6,082 nt of DNA from contig CAMOLY010000073.1 of the NCBI GenBank assembly GCA_946619065.1, forward strand, positions 1 to 6,082, read 5' to 3'. The translations under genes were made by a program, and so were the position numbers. The notes under the pieces were generated by a model that saw nothing but the letters and a program-made list of their open reading frames with translations, had not been told where the DNA came from and did no database searches. This document shows, in pieces, positions 1-5,561 of the stretch (position 1 is the stretch's first letter; the number at the start of each line of letters is the position of its first letter). This DNA is from an uncultured Clostridia bacterium (GTDB lineage Bacteria > Bacillota > Clostridia > Oscillospirales > Oscillospiraceae).

Positions 1-412
1 GGATGTCCTTGAACTGGCGGTAGACCGAGGCAAAGCGGACGTAGGCGACCTCGTCCAGGGGCTTGAGACGTTCCATGACCTGCTCGCCGATGAACTGGGA
101 GGTAATTTCCCGCTCCAGAGAGTTCTGGACGAGACTTTCGATCTCCTTGACGATATTCTCCAGATCCTGCGTCGAAACCGGCCGCTTCTCGCAGGCGCGC
201 AGCATGCCGTTGAGAATCTTGTTTCGGTCAAAGGGCTCGCGGCTGTTGTCGCGCTTAACCACGATGATCGGCAGGACCTCCACCGTTTCATAGGTCGTAA
301 AGCGCTTCTGGCATTTGAGACATTCTCTTCTCCTGCGAATCGAGAGTCCGTCCTCGGAGTGGCGGGAGTCCACGACCTTGCTCTCCTCATATCCGCAATG
401 CGGGCATTTCAT
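1..412 (-). CDS. nrdR: Transcriptional repressor NrdR, 3'-truncated by window edge
   Basis: NrdR represses ribonucleotide reductase operons by binding NrdR boxes in response to ATP/dATP bound at its ATP-cone. The reverse strand from ATG at 412 reads 137 residues beginning [17 protein letters not shown]. Visible are the four zinc-ribbon cysteines (C3, C6, C31, C34), the basic [11 protein letters not shown] stretch at 24-34, and an ATP-cone from about residue 49 ([16 protein letters not shown]) to the edge, including the family block [16 protein letters not shown] at 121-136. Family members are about 150 residues, so roughly the last 15 are outside the window. The start is set by a GGAGGTG ribosome binding site 7 bases upstream. 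It is transcribed away from the transpeptidase gene, and its own promoter lies at 440-468. No nrd reductase gene is visible here, so its targets are elsewhere. Identification is very secure. Confidence 0.97.
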   Translation of the reverse strand, partial: MKCPHCGYEESKVVDSRHSEDGLSIRRRRECLKCQKRFTTYETVEVLPIIVVKRDNSREPFDRNKILNGMLRACEKRPVSTQDLENIVKEIESLVQNSLEREITSQFIGEQVMERLKPLDEVAYVRFASVYRQFKDI

Positions 413-439
413 GGGACACACCTCCGCGTGTTTTTTTCC

Positions 440-468
440 ATTATAGCAAATCCGCCTTGCCCTGTCCA
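440..468 (-). promoter_or_regulatory. Sigma-A-type promoter for nrdR
   Basis: On the minus strand the sequence reads TGGACA (468-463), a 17-base spacer, then a perfect TATAAT (445-440). This is 5/6 and 6/6 to the housekeeping consensus. Transcription would start near 433, giving a short leader of about 20 bases that contains the GGAGGTG ribosome binding site before the nrdR ATG at 412. I saw no convincing NrdR box around it, so autoregulation is not supported by the sequence. Confidence 0.8.
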
Positions 469-525
469 GTGCTTTTTTCCTGCCTCCGGTCTGCACGCGG
501 GGAGGCGATTTTTCTTTGGCAAAGC

Positions 526-554
526 TTGCAATTCTACCGTGTGCCTGATATAAT
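526..554 (+). promoter_or_regulatory. Sigma-A-type promoter for the SLH/L,D-transpeptidase operon
   Basis: TTGCAA at 526-531, a 17-base spacer, then a perfect TATAAT at 549-554 with an extended -10 TG at 546-547. The predicted transcription start is near 561, leaving a leader of about 45 bases with a strong AAGGAGG at 591-597, 7 bases before the ATG at 605. It is back-to-back with the nrdR promoter, the two -35 boxes being 57 bases apart. The rest of the 192-base gap shows no other feature that I can support. Confidence 0.8.
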
Positions 555-604
555 AAACTGAAATAATCTGTTTTCCCCCGTGAAAGAACGAAGGAGGATT
601 CTCT

Positions 605-2923
605 ATGAAACCAAGACTTTGGAAGCGCGCCATGGCGCTGCTCCTCGTGCTGGCCTCGCTGAGTGCCATGACCGCTTTCGCCGAGCCGGGCCCGACGCAG
701 CCGGAGACAGGGTCTGAGCCGGAGCAGGCGGAAATTTCCGCGCTTCCGGATGCGGCAGATGCCGGAACAGAGCCCGACACCGCCCCGGAAAGTCCGATGA
801 AAGGCAAGTCGGACAGCGAATTGACGGATCAGGAACTCATCGAGAAGTATCAAATTCCCGACGATTGGTCAAGGCGCGCCCTGATCTTCGCCCTTCGCCA
901 CGGCCTGCTTCCGATGGGTCCGGAGCTGCAGCTTCGGGCGACGGAGGAGGTCTCCCGCGGCAGCCTCGCTTATATGATCATGCAGGTTGCCGGGACGAAA
1001 CAGGCCGGAGATCTCTCTGCCTTTACCGACATTTCGCCCTCCGACTGGAGCTATTCGTATCTGGCCCGGGCCTATGCCCTCGGGGCGATCAAGGGGACCT
1101 CTGCGACGACGATGTCTCCCCACGGGAAGATCACACGCGAGCAGGTCTTTACGATCCTGGCCCGTCTGTTCGGCCTGCGCACCAACGATAAATCCGCCAT
1201 CTACAAATTCTCTGACTGGAAGTCTGTCAGCGACTGGGCCGCGCTGGATGTTTCCGCCATGATACAGGCAGGCTATGTGAAGGGCTCGGGCAGCAGACTC
1301 AACCCCAAGGGCAAAATCACCCGCAAGGAAGCTGCCCAGCTGTTTTACAATCTGCTGACCGGTCTGGGCAAGGAGATTCCCGCCTCCGTCACCGGCCGCT
1401 ATGCGCTGTGTGCGGACACGGTGCCCGCAGGCACGGTTGTCAAAGGCGACCTGCTGCTGTGCAATGAGACAAACAAAATCACGCTTGATCATGTCAAAGT
1501 GACCGGACGCCTGATCGTTCAGGGCATCGGCGGTCTGCATCTGTATCTGAACGACTGTACGGTCGGCACACTGGTCCTTTGCAGAAACACGGTCACATAT
1601 CTGAACGGCGGCAAGCATAACAAGGTCATCTGCAATTCCCAATACATTGATATCAAGACCGACGCAGAAAATCTGGAGATCTGGGACAGCCTTGTCTCGG
1701 TCGCGGCGGATACAACGGTCAAGCGCGCGGATCTGATGACCTCCAAATCCAGCTTATGTGTCAAGGGGACCGTGAAGGATGTTCATACCTGGGCCAACAA
1801 AGCCTATCTCTACGGCAAGGGAGCGGGCGTCGTTGAAACGCTGACCGTCCATGTGCCGACCGTCAAGCTGGGCATGACCGTCGGCAAGCGCATCAACGAT
1901 TACCTCCCGGGTGTCTCCGACATCACGGCAACCAAGCTTGAGACGACCAAGGCCACGCTGTCGGAGCCGAAGGCAGCGATGTCGGTCAGGCTGGAGAATT
2001 TCCCCCAGCCGCAGCAGGAATATAACGTCGCATGGTACTGCGATTCCAAGCTGGTCTGGTCGGAAGACCGCGTCCTTCTGAAGGACGGGGATGTGATCAG
2101 CACAGAGGTTGACTTCTCTGCGTGGCTGAACGCGGTGGATCCGGCGGATTCCGTACCGATCGAATTCCGGCTCACCTGCGGCTCCGAGGAGCGGACCTTC
2201 TCCTACAGCGCGGACGTCAGCGACAACCTTGCCAAGGCGGCCAAGGCCGTCCGCACGCAGAACATCCAGGCAAAGGTTCTCTACAACTGCAATCTGTATT
2301 CCACCGGCTCCCTTACCGGCAAGATCGGCACGGTCCAGAGCGGAACCTGGGTTACCTATATCCTCTATGACAATAAAAACGGCAATTATTACAGCGCCAA
2401 GATCCGGCTTTCCAACGGAACGGTGGGCTGGGTCGCCCATTCCAATCTGCAGATTTCCACCGGGAAATTCTACGTCACCTGGGACTACTCCACCGCGGTC
2501 AAGGAGTACTGGGTCAACCACGTGAAGAAGGCGACCTCCTCCACCGGCTATCTGATCTGGGCCAGCCTCTACACCCAGCGGGTCAATATTTTCACCGGCT
2601 CCGCCGGAAACTGGAAGCTGGTGAAGTCCTATCCCTGCTCCAGCGGTCTGAACGTCAGCAATACGCCGCCGGAGGATAAGACGATCCAGAACAAGGTTGC
2701 GAAATGGTATTTCACCTCCGACGGCTACTATGTGGACCACGTCACGAACCTGGATGCCCGCGGCCGCGCCTTCCACTCCCGGCCCAAGAGTCTCAAAGAC
2801 GGAAGCGTCACGGATTATGCAATGGGCTATCCGTCCTCCCACGGCTGCATGCGCATGATGGATGACGGCGTCCAGTACATCTACAACAACTGCCCGGTCG
2901 GGACGAAGGTCGTCCTCTATTGA
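605..2923 (+). CDS. Secreted SLH-domain L,D-transpeptidase (YkuD family)
   Basis: A 772-residue exported wall enzyme. Residues 1-26 are a signal peptide ([13 protein letters not shown], likely cleavage AFA|E), followed by a Pro/Glu/Ala-rich linker to about 70. Three SLH motifs follow: ~82-130 (weak first half), ~140-190 ([36 protein letters not shown]) and ~202-252; these normally bind secondary wall polymers. Residues ~265-425 are short beta-strand repeats suggesting a beta-helix-like spacer; ~455-540 is an unassigned beta-rich part; ~553-617 resembles a bacterial SH3 domain ([22 protein letters not shown]). The C-terminal ~620-772 is YkuD, with His724 and the catalytic SHGCMRM at 745-751 (nucleophile Cys748). 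YkuD enzymes form 3-3 peptidoglycan cross-links or attach proteins to stem peptides; which applies here is unknown. There are twelve cysteines, unusual for a secreted protein but tolerable in an anaerobe. First gene of the operon. The family call is firm; the middle domains are inferred. Confidence 0.93.
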   Translation: MKPRLWKRAMALLLVLASLSAMTAFAEPGPTQPETGSEPEQAEISALPDAADAGTEPDTAPESPMKGKSDSELTDQELIEKYQIPDDWSRRALIFALRHGLLPMGPELQLRATEEVSRGSLAYMIMQVAGTKQAGDLSAFTDISPSDWSYSYLARAYALGAIKGTSATTMSPHGKITREQVFTILARLFGLRTNDKSAIYKFSDWKSVSDWAALDVSAMIQAGYVKGSGSRLNPKGKITRKEAAQLFYNLLTGLGKEIPASVTGRYALCADTVPAGTVVKGDLLLCNETNKITLDHVKVTGRLIVQGIGGLHLYLNDCTVGTLVLCRNTVTYLNGGKHNKVICNSQYIDIKTDAENLEIWDSLVSVAADTTVKRADLMTSKSSLCVKGTVKDVHTWANKAYLYGKGAGVVETLTVHVPTVKLGMTVGKRINDYLPGVSDITATKLETTKATLSEPKAAMSVRLENFPQPQQEYNVAWYCDSKLVWSEDRVLLKDGDVISTEVDFSAWLNAVDPADSVPIEFRLTCGSEERTFSYSADVSDNLAKAAKAVRTQNIQAKVLYNCNLYSTGSLTGKIGTVQSGTWVTYILYDNKNGNYYSAKIRLSNGTVGWVAHSNLQISTGKFYVTWDYSTAVKEYWVNHVKKATSSTGYLIWASLYTQRVNIFTGSAGNWKLVKSYPCSSGLNVSNTPPEDKTIQNKVAKWYFTSDGYYVDHVTNLDARGRAFHSRPKSLKDGSVTDYAMGYPSSHGCMRMMDDGVQYIYNNCPVGTKVVLY

Positions 2924-2956
2924 TCACCGGGCCGGCCGGCTGCGGAGGGCGAAAAA

Positions 2957-3328
2957 ATGAAGCAGCTTCAGACGAAAACCTGGATCCTTCTGCTCTCTGC
3001 GGTGTGCCTGGCCCTGATCGGCCTGATGATCCTGCAGAAGCATAACGCGAAGCCGGCCAAAACCGCCGAGGTCTATCTCGAGGGGGAGCTGTTCCGGACC
3101 ATCGACCTGTCCGAGGACGGCGTCTACCGGATCGAGAGCGACCGGGGCTGGAATGAGCTGACGGTCCGGGACGGAAAGCTTGCGGTTACCGCCGCCTCCT
3201 GCCCGGACGAAGACTGCGTCCGCTGCGGCTGGCAAAACAGCGGCCCGCCGATCACCTGCCTGCCGAACCGGATGACCGTGCGCTTCGGCGCCGCTTCAGA
3301 AGACGGCGTCGACGGTGTGGTACGATAA
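2957..3328 (+). CDS. Membrane-anchored NusG domain II-containing protein
   Basis: A 123-residue protein with one N-terminal membrane anchor at about residues 8-26 (TWILLLSAVCLALIGLMIL) and an extracytoplasmic domain. The domain matches the NusG_II family: strands around AEVYLEGELFRTIDLSEDG (37-55), then the hallmark SCPDEDCVRCGW at 81-92 and CLPNRMTVRF at 101-110. Cys82, Cys87 and Cys101 are the usual conserved cysteines; Cys90 looks like an extra one. Despite the name it is not the transcription factor NusG. The family function is not established, although members often sit near redox or isoprenoid/flavin-related membrane genes in Firmicutes. The ATG at 2957 has GGAGGG at 2944-2949. It begins 33 bases after the transpeptidase and ends just before the thioesterase, so it is probably co-transcribed with both. 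Family assignment is good; role unknown. Confidence 0.88.
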   Translation: MKQLQTKTWILLLSAVCLALIGLMILQKHNAKPAKTAEVYLEGELFRTIDLSEDGVYRIESDRGWNELTVRDGKLAVTAASCPDEDCVRCGWQNSGPPITCLPNRMTVRFGAASEDGVDGVVR

Positions 3329-3331
3329 ACC

Positions 3332-3340
3332 GGAAGAAGG
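3332..3340 (+). promoter_or_regulatory. Ribosome binding site deciding the thioesterase start
   Basis: GGAAGAAGG lies immediately before ATG 3341, and a second in-frame ATG is at 3350. The best Shine-Dalgarno core, AGAAGG (3335-3340), has no spacer to the first ATG but 9 bases to the second, which favours 3350. The first ATG could only use the weaker GGAAG at 3332-3336 with a 4-base gap. The difference is three residues (MNQ). Confidence 0.6.
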
Positions 3341-3349
3341 ATGAATCAA

Positions 3350-4072
3350 ATGGAAGTTTCCTGCTCGTACGAGCGTACAATTACCCCAAGCATCTGCGAT
3401 TATGACGGCAGGCTGTCTGTCCCCGACTGCTTCGGCCTGTTTATGGACGCCGCCGCGATCCATGCGGCGGAGCTGGGCGTCGGCATCGCGGACATGAGCC
3501 GCCGGGGCCTGTTCTGGCTGACGGTTCGGACCAAGGTGCATTTTCTGCGCAGACCGCAGATGCTGGAGCGCGTCACGGTTTGGACCCGCCCGATCGAACC
3601 GGAAAAGGTCCGCTCCATCCGGGAGTACCGGCTGACGAAGGACGGGGAGCTGCTGGCCGAGGGCAAGACCGAGTGGACGGTGGTGGAGATGCCGGCAGGG
3701 AAGATCCATCCGATGCAGGACGTCTTTCCGGAATCGGTCGAAATGGCATCCGCACCCGCCTTCGCCGAGCCCTTCTGCCGGATCGCCCCGGGTTTCCGGG
3801 CGGAGGAAGGCTTCGGCTCCTACACGGTGCGTTCGTCGGATATCGACGTGGGCGGCCACATGAACAACGTGGCCTATCTGCATGCCCTGTTCGGTATGCT
3901 CTCCGCGGCCGAGCGGAAGTCCCTGCCGCAGAACACGGTGGAAATCGCCTTCCGCGCGCCCTGCTTCGAGGGCGAGACCCTCTCCTGCTTCCGCCGCCCG
4001 GCGGAGCAGAGCGCGGAGTTCGCTATGGTCAAGCCGGACGGAACCGTCGGCGTGCTGGTCAAGGTCAGCTGA
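3350..4072 (+). CDS. Acyl-ACP thioesterase (FatA/FatB-like)
   Basis: About 240 residues, the usual size for bacterial acyl-ACP thioesterases. The enzyme hydrolyses acyl-acyl carrier protein in the cytoplasm, releasing a free fatty acid and ending type II fatty acid synthesis. It has two hot-dog halves. Counting from the alternative ATG at 3341, the first half is ~8-130 (ITPSICDYDGRLSVPDCFGLFMDAAAIHAAELGVG, with the long helix, then RTKVHFLRRP). The second is ~155-243, with the active-site loop SDIDVGGHMNNVAYL at 166-180. The FatB-type pattern is Asp-x-Asn-x-His; here Asp169 and His173 are present but the Asn position is Gly171. Cys208 aligns by eye with the reported FatB cysteine. The ribosome binding site favours ATG 3350. 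It is last in the probable operon, followed by hairpins and a terminator. A 4-hydroxybenzoyl-CoA-thioesterase-like hot-dog protein is a less likely alternative because of the double-domain length. Confidence 0.9.
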   Translation: MEVSCSYERTITPSICDYDGRLSVPDCFGLFMDAAAIHAAELGVGIADMSRRGLFWLTVRTKVHFLRRPQMLERVTVWTRPIEPEKVRSIREYRLTKDGELLAEGKTEWTVVEMPAGKIHPMQDVFPESVEMASAPAFAEPFCRIAPGFRAEEGFGSYTVRSSDIDVGGHMNNVAYLHALFGMLSAAERKSLPQNTVEIAFRAPCFEGETLSCFRRPAEQSAEFAMVKPDGTVGVLVKVS

Positions 4073-4106
4073 CGGGCAAACAAAAAAATACGGGGCTGTT
4101 GCAAAA

Positions 4107-4130
4107 TGCATAACCTTCAAAGATTATGCA
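4107..4130. repeat. Hairpin 1 in the convergent gap
   Basis: TGCATAA at 4107-4113 pairs perfectly with TTATGCA at 4124-4130. The 10-base interior can add about three more pairs after one C/A mismatch. No T-run follows, so it is not a standard terminator. Confidence 0.6.
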
Positions 4131-4146
4131 GGCTCCCGGCAGGGGA

Positions 4147-4183
4147 AGTGTGAAGGGGGCGGTCTTGGAGCCCCCTTCACGTT
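4147..4183. repeat. Hairpin 2 in the convergent gap, GC-rich
   Basis: GTGAAGGGGGC (4150-4160) and GCCCCCTTCAC (4170-4180) form a perfect 11-base stem with a 9-base loop. In RNA, two G-U pairs and one A-U pair extend it to 4147/4183. It is very stable, but the following bases (GTTCAATC) are not a T-run, so termination by this hairpin alone is unlikely. Confidence 0.7.
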
Positions 4184-4204
4184 CAATCACCCGCCCGCAG
4201 GCGA

Positions 4205-4232
4205 TGGTTTTTGCCGGAATCGGCAAAAACCA
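4205..4232. repeat. Hairpin 3 in the convergent gap
   Basis: TGGTTTTTGCCG (4205-4216), loop GAAT (4217-4220), CGGCAAAAACCA (4221-4232): a perfect 12-base stem. For transcripts coming from dnaJ on the minus strand, its T-rich arm (GGTTTTT) lies just beyond the 4235-4271 palindrome and could serve as the T-run for termination in that direction. Confidence 0.7.
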
Positions 4233-4234
4233 CA

Positions 4235-4280
4235 GGGCTCGTTGCAAAATGATTCATTTTGCAACGAGCCCGTGTTTTTT
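4235..4280 (+). terminator. Intrinsic terminator of the transpeptidase operon, probably bidirectional
   Basis: GGGCTCGTTGCAAAATGA at 4235-4252 and its exact reverse complement at 4254-4271 flank a single centre base, giving a 37-base near-perfect palindrome. On the plus strand it is followed by GTGTTTTTTG (4272-4281), a good T-run, so it should end the plus-strand operon. On the minus strand it is followed by TGTGGTTTTTG, a weaker T-run for dnaJ transcripts. This placement, between converging genes with the dnaJ stop only a few bases away, fits a shared terminator. Confidence 0.85.
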
Positions 4281-4281
4281 G

Positions 4282-5430
4282 TTATCCAAAGTTCCGTTTC
4301 AGCTTTTCAAAGAAGGACTTCTTTTTCGGCTGGGCTTTTTCGGTGGCGGTGTCGAATTGTCGCAGCAGATCCTTTTGCTGCTGGGTCAGCTTGGTGGGCG
4401 TCTCCACGACGACCGTGACATACTGATCCCCACGGTTCTTGTAGCCCACATAGGGGATGCCCTTGCCCTTCAGACGGAAGACCGTGCCGGTCTGCGTGCC
4501 CTCCGGCACGTTGTAGCGCACCTTGCCGTCCAGCGTCGGGACCTCAATCTCCGCGCCGCAGGCGGCCTGCGCAAAGGAGATCGGCATCTCGCAGTAGACG
4601 TTCGAGCCTTCGCGGGTGAACAGCTCATGGGGCCGGATCCGGACGGTGACCATCAGATCGCCGCTGGGTCCGCCGTTGGCGCCGGCATTGCCCTGTCCGC
4701 TGACACGGAAGGCCTGACCGTTGTCGATGCCGGCCGGAATCTCGACTTTCAGCTTGTGGCTGCGCTTGATCCTGCCCTTGCCCTTGCAGCGGGAGCAGGG
4801 ATTCCTGATCAGCTTGCCCTTGCCGCCGCAGGTGGGGCAGACGGTGGTAGATTGCATCGTCATGCCCATGAAGCTCTGGGTGGTGCGGACCTGACCGGAG
4901 CCGTGGCACTGGGGGCAGGTTTCGGGCTGGGAGCCCGCCGCGCAGCCGGAGCCGCTGCACTGATCGCAGGTCTCGATCCGGGAGACGTTGATCTCGCGCT
5001 TGGTGCCGAAGGCCGCTTCTTCAAAGCTGACCTCCACCTGCGTCACAATGTTCTCGCCTCTGGCGGCGCGGGTGCCGCCGCGGCTGCTTCGCGCGCCGCC
5101 GAAGAAGTCCCCGAAGATGTCGCCAAAGCCGCCGAAGCCCTCGAACGGGTTTCCGCCGCCGAAGCCCTCAAACGGGTTTCCGCCTGGGTTGAAGTTCGGG
5201 TCCACGCCCGCGAACCCGTATTGATCGTACCGGGCCCGCTTGTCGGGATCGGAGAGCACCTCGTAGGCCTCGTTGATCTCCTTGAACTTTTCCTCCGCGT
5301 CCGCCTCATGGTTGACGTCCGGGTGGTACTTGGCGGCCAGCTTGCGGAACGCCTTCTTGATCTGGTCCTCCGCCGCGTTCTTTTCCACGCCGAGGACTTC
5401 GTAATAATCTCTCTTGTTTTCGTTCGCCAT
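4282..5430 (-). CDS. dnaJ: Chaperone protein DnaJ (Hsp40)
   Basis: The full-length class A (type I) J-protein, 382 residues, cytoplasmic co-chaperone that stimulates DnaK ATP hydrolysis and delivers unfolded clients. In order: J domain ~7-72 ([17 protein letters not shown] at 36-38, [19 protein letters not shown]); Gly/Phe-rich region ~73-120; zinc-binding region with four CxxCxGxG motifs at Cys155, Cys172, Cys198 and Cys212; C-terminal substrate-binding domains ~220-345 ([36 protein letters not shown]); and a basic tail ([15 protein letters not shown]). An in-frame GTG nine bases upstream is part of the ribosome binding site, so the ATG at 5430 is the start. It lies downstream of dnaK in the same direction and probably shares its transcript, although a 131-base gap with a repeat element separates them. 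Oddity: a duplicated nine-residue unit in the Gly/Phe region. Confidence 0.98.
   Translation of the reverse strand: MANENKRDYYEVLGVEKNAAEDQIKKAFRKLAAKYHPDVNHEADAEEKFKEINEAYEVLSDPDKRARYDQYGFAGVDPNFNPGGNPFEGFGGGNPFEGFGGFGDIFGDFFGGARSSRGGTRAARGENIVTQVEVSFEEAAFGTKREINVSRIETCDQCSGSGCAAGSQPETCPQCHGSGQVRTTQSFMGMTMQSTTVCPTCGGKGKLIRNPCSRCKGKGRIKRSHKLKVEIPAGIDNGQAFRVSGQGNAGANGGPSGDLMVTVRIRPHELFTREGSNVYCEMPISFAQAACGAEIEVPTLDGKVRYNVPEGTQTGTVFRLKGKGIPYVGYKNRGDQYVTVVVETPTKLTQQQKDLLRQFDTATEKAQPKKKSFFEKLKRNFG
5131..5184 (-). repeat. 27-bp tandem duplication inside dnaJ
   Basis: Two adjacent 27-base units (5131-5157 and 5158-5184) differ at a single position (tcGaac versus tcAaac). They encode two copies of the nine residues GGNPFEGFG in the Gly/Phe linker of DnaJ. 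Because the unit is a multiple of three the frame is kept. This looks like a slippage duplication in a flexible, length-tolerant linker. Confidence 0.85.
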
Positions 5431-5436
5431 ACGATT

Positions 5437-5445
5437 CACCTCTCT
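5437..5445 (-). promoter_or_regulatory. Ribosome binding site deciding the dnaJ start
   Basis: The minus strand reads AGAGAGGTG then AATCGT then ATG. The GAGG core sits 8 bases before ATG 5430. The in-frame GTG at 5439-5437 overlaps this site itself and so cannot use it, which rules against the longer form beginning GTG-AAT-CGT. Confidence 0.75.
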
Positions 5446-5452
5446 GGTGAAG

Positions 5453-5556
5453 AATAGGCAATAGTTGAATAGGCATTAGGCAATAGTGGACGAAAGACGC
5501 GAACAAGGCTGCGCCATCGTCGATCTCCTATTGCCTATTGCCTTATGCCTATTGCC
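5453..5556. repeat. Heptamer-built inverted repeat between dnaK and dnaJ
   Basis: The left arm 5453-5486 reads in 7-base steps: TAGGCAA, TAGTTGA, A, TAGGCAT, TAGGCAA, TAG. The right arm 5528-5556 reads CTATTGC, CTATTGC, CTTATGC, CTATTGC, C. TAGGCAATAG (5477-5486) and CTATTGCCTA (5528-5537) are exact inverse complements, and pairing continues imperfectly outward. The 41-base core (5487-5527) has an inner GACGA/TCGTC pair. A long hairpin would form in the dnaK-dnaJ transcript. It resembles an intergenic repetitive element rather than a normal Hsp operon spacer. A short T-run is absent, so it is not an obvious terminator. Confidence 0.75.
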
Positions 5557-5561
5557 TGAAC

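Larger units (their letters stand above)
4079..4283. repeat. Composite inverted-repeat element filling the convergent intergenic gap
   Basis: The outer arms are 4079-4108 and 4255-4283. The second, read in reverse complement, matches the first at 27 positions with one mismatch and three single-base gaps. Both share AACAAAAAA, ACGGG and GTTGCAAAATG. Inside lie three further hairpins (4107-4130, 4147-4183, 4205-4232). The right arm is also half of the palindrome at 4235-4271, so two folds compete. No open reading frame with a credible ribosome binding site lies here. The right arm reaches the dnaJ stop codon at 4282-4284. It could be a miniature inverted-repeat element or a branched RNA structure; the sequence alone does not decide. 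Confidence 0.65.

Noticed and set aside
413..604. Possible NrdR box in the nrdR upstream region
   Set aside because: No convincing match to the ACACWATATATWGTGT-type palindrome; the AT-rich matches are explained by the -10 boxes.
409..807. Minus-strand open frame (132 codons) spanning the divergent promoter region
   Set aside because: It would cover both promoters and overlap the nrdR start; the translation is Ser/Gly/Ala-rich with no family features.
869..1642. Minus-strand open frame (257 codons) opposite the SLH region
   Set aside because: Antisense shadow; the sense frame has clear SLH motifs.
1754..2842. Minus-strand open frame (362 codons) opposite the transpeptidase
   Set aside because: Antisense shadow of a real gene; the translation matches no family I know, and the plus-strand frame carries the YkuD motif.
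2927..2940. GC palindrome (GCCGGCCGGC at 2931-2940) just after the transpeptidase stop
   Set aside because: No loop and no T-run, and the next ribosome binding site starts four bases later; taken as GC-rich spacer rather than a terminator.
4126..5457. Long plus-strand open frame (443 codons) opposite dnaJ
   Set aside because: It is a mirror of dnaJ codon usage in GC-rich DNA: low-complexity Ala/Gly/Leu/Arg-rich translation, no recognisable domain, no good ribosome binding site, and dnaJ on the other strand is unambiguous.
5476..5517. Thirteen-codon frame on the minus strand in the dnaK-dnaJ spacer, with AGGAG seven bases before its ATG
   Set aside because: Translation MAQPCSRLSSTIA has no recognisable feature and ends inside the heptamer repeat arm. 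A leader peptide is possible, but nothing beyond the chance-level ribosome binding site supports it.
5131..5556. Repeats considered as a CRISPR array
   Set aside because: The tandem repeat in dnaJ is coding with no spacers, and the heptamer units are too short and contiguous for repeat-spacer structure.
5431..5561. Possible CIRCE or other heat-shock operator before dnaJ
   Set aside because: I looked for the TTAGCACTC-N9-GAGTGCTAA pattern and did not find it; the inverted repeat here is of a different kind.
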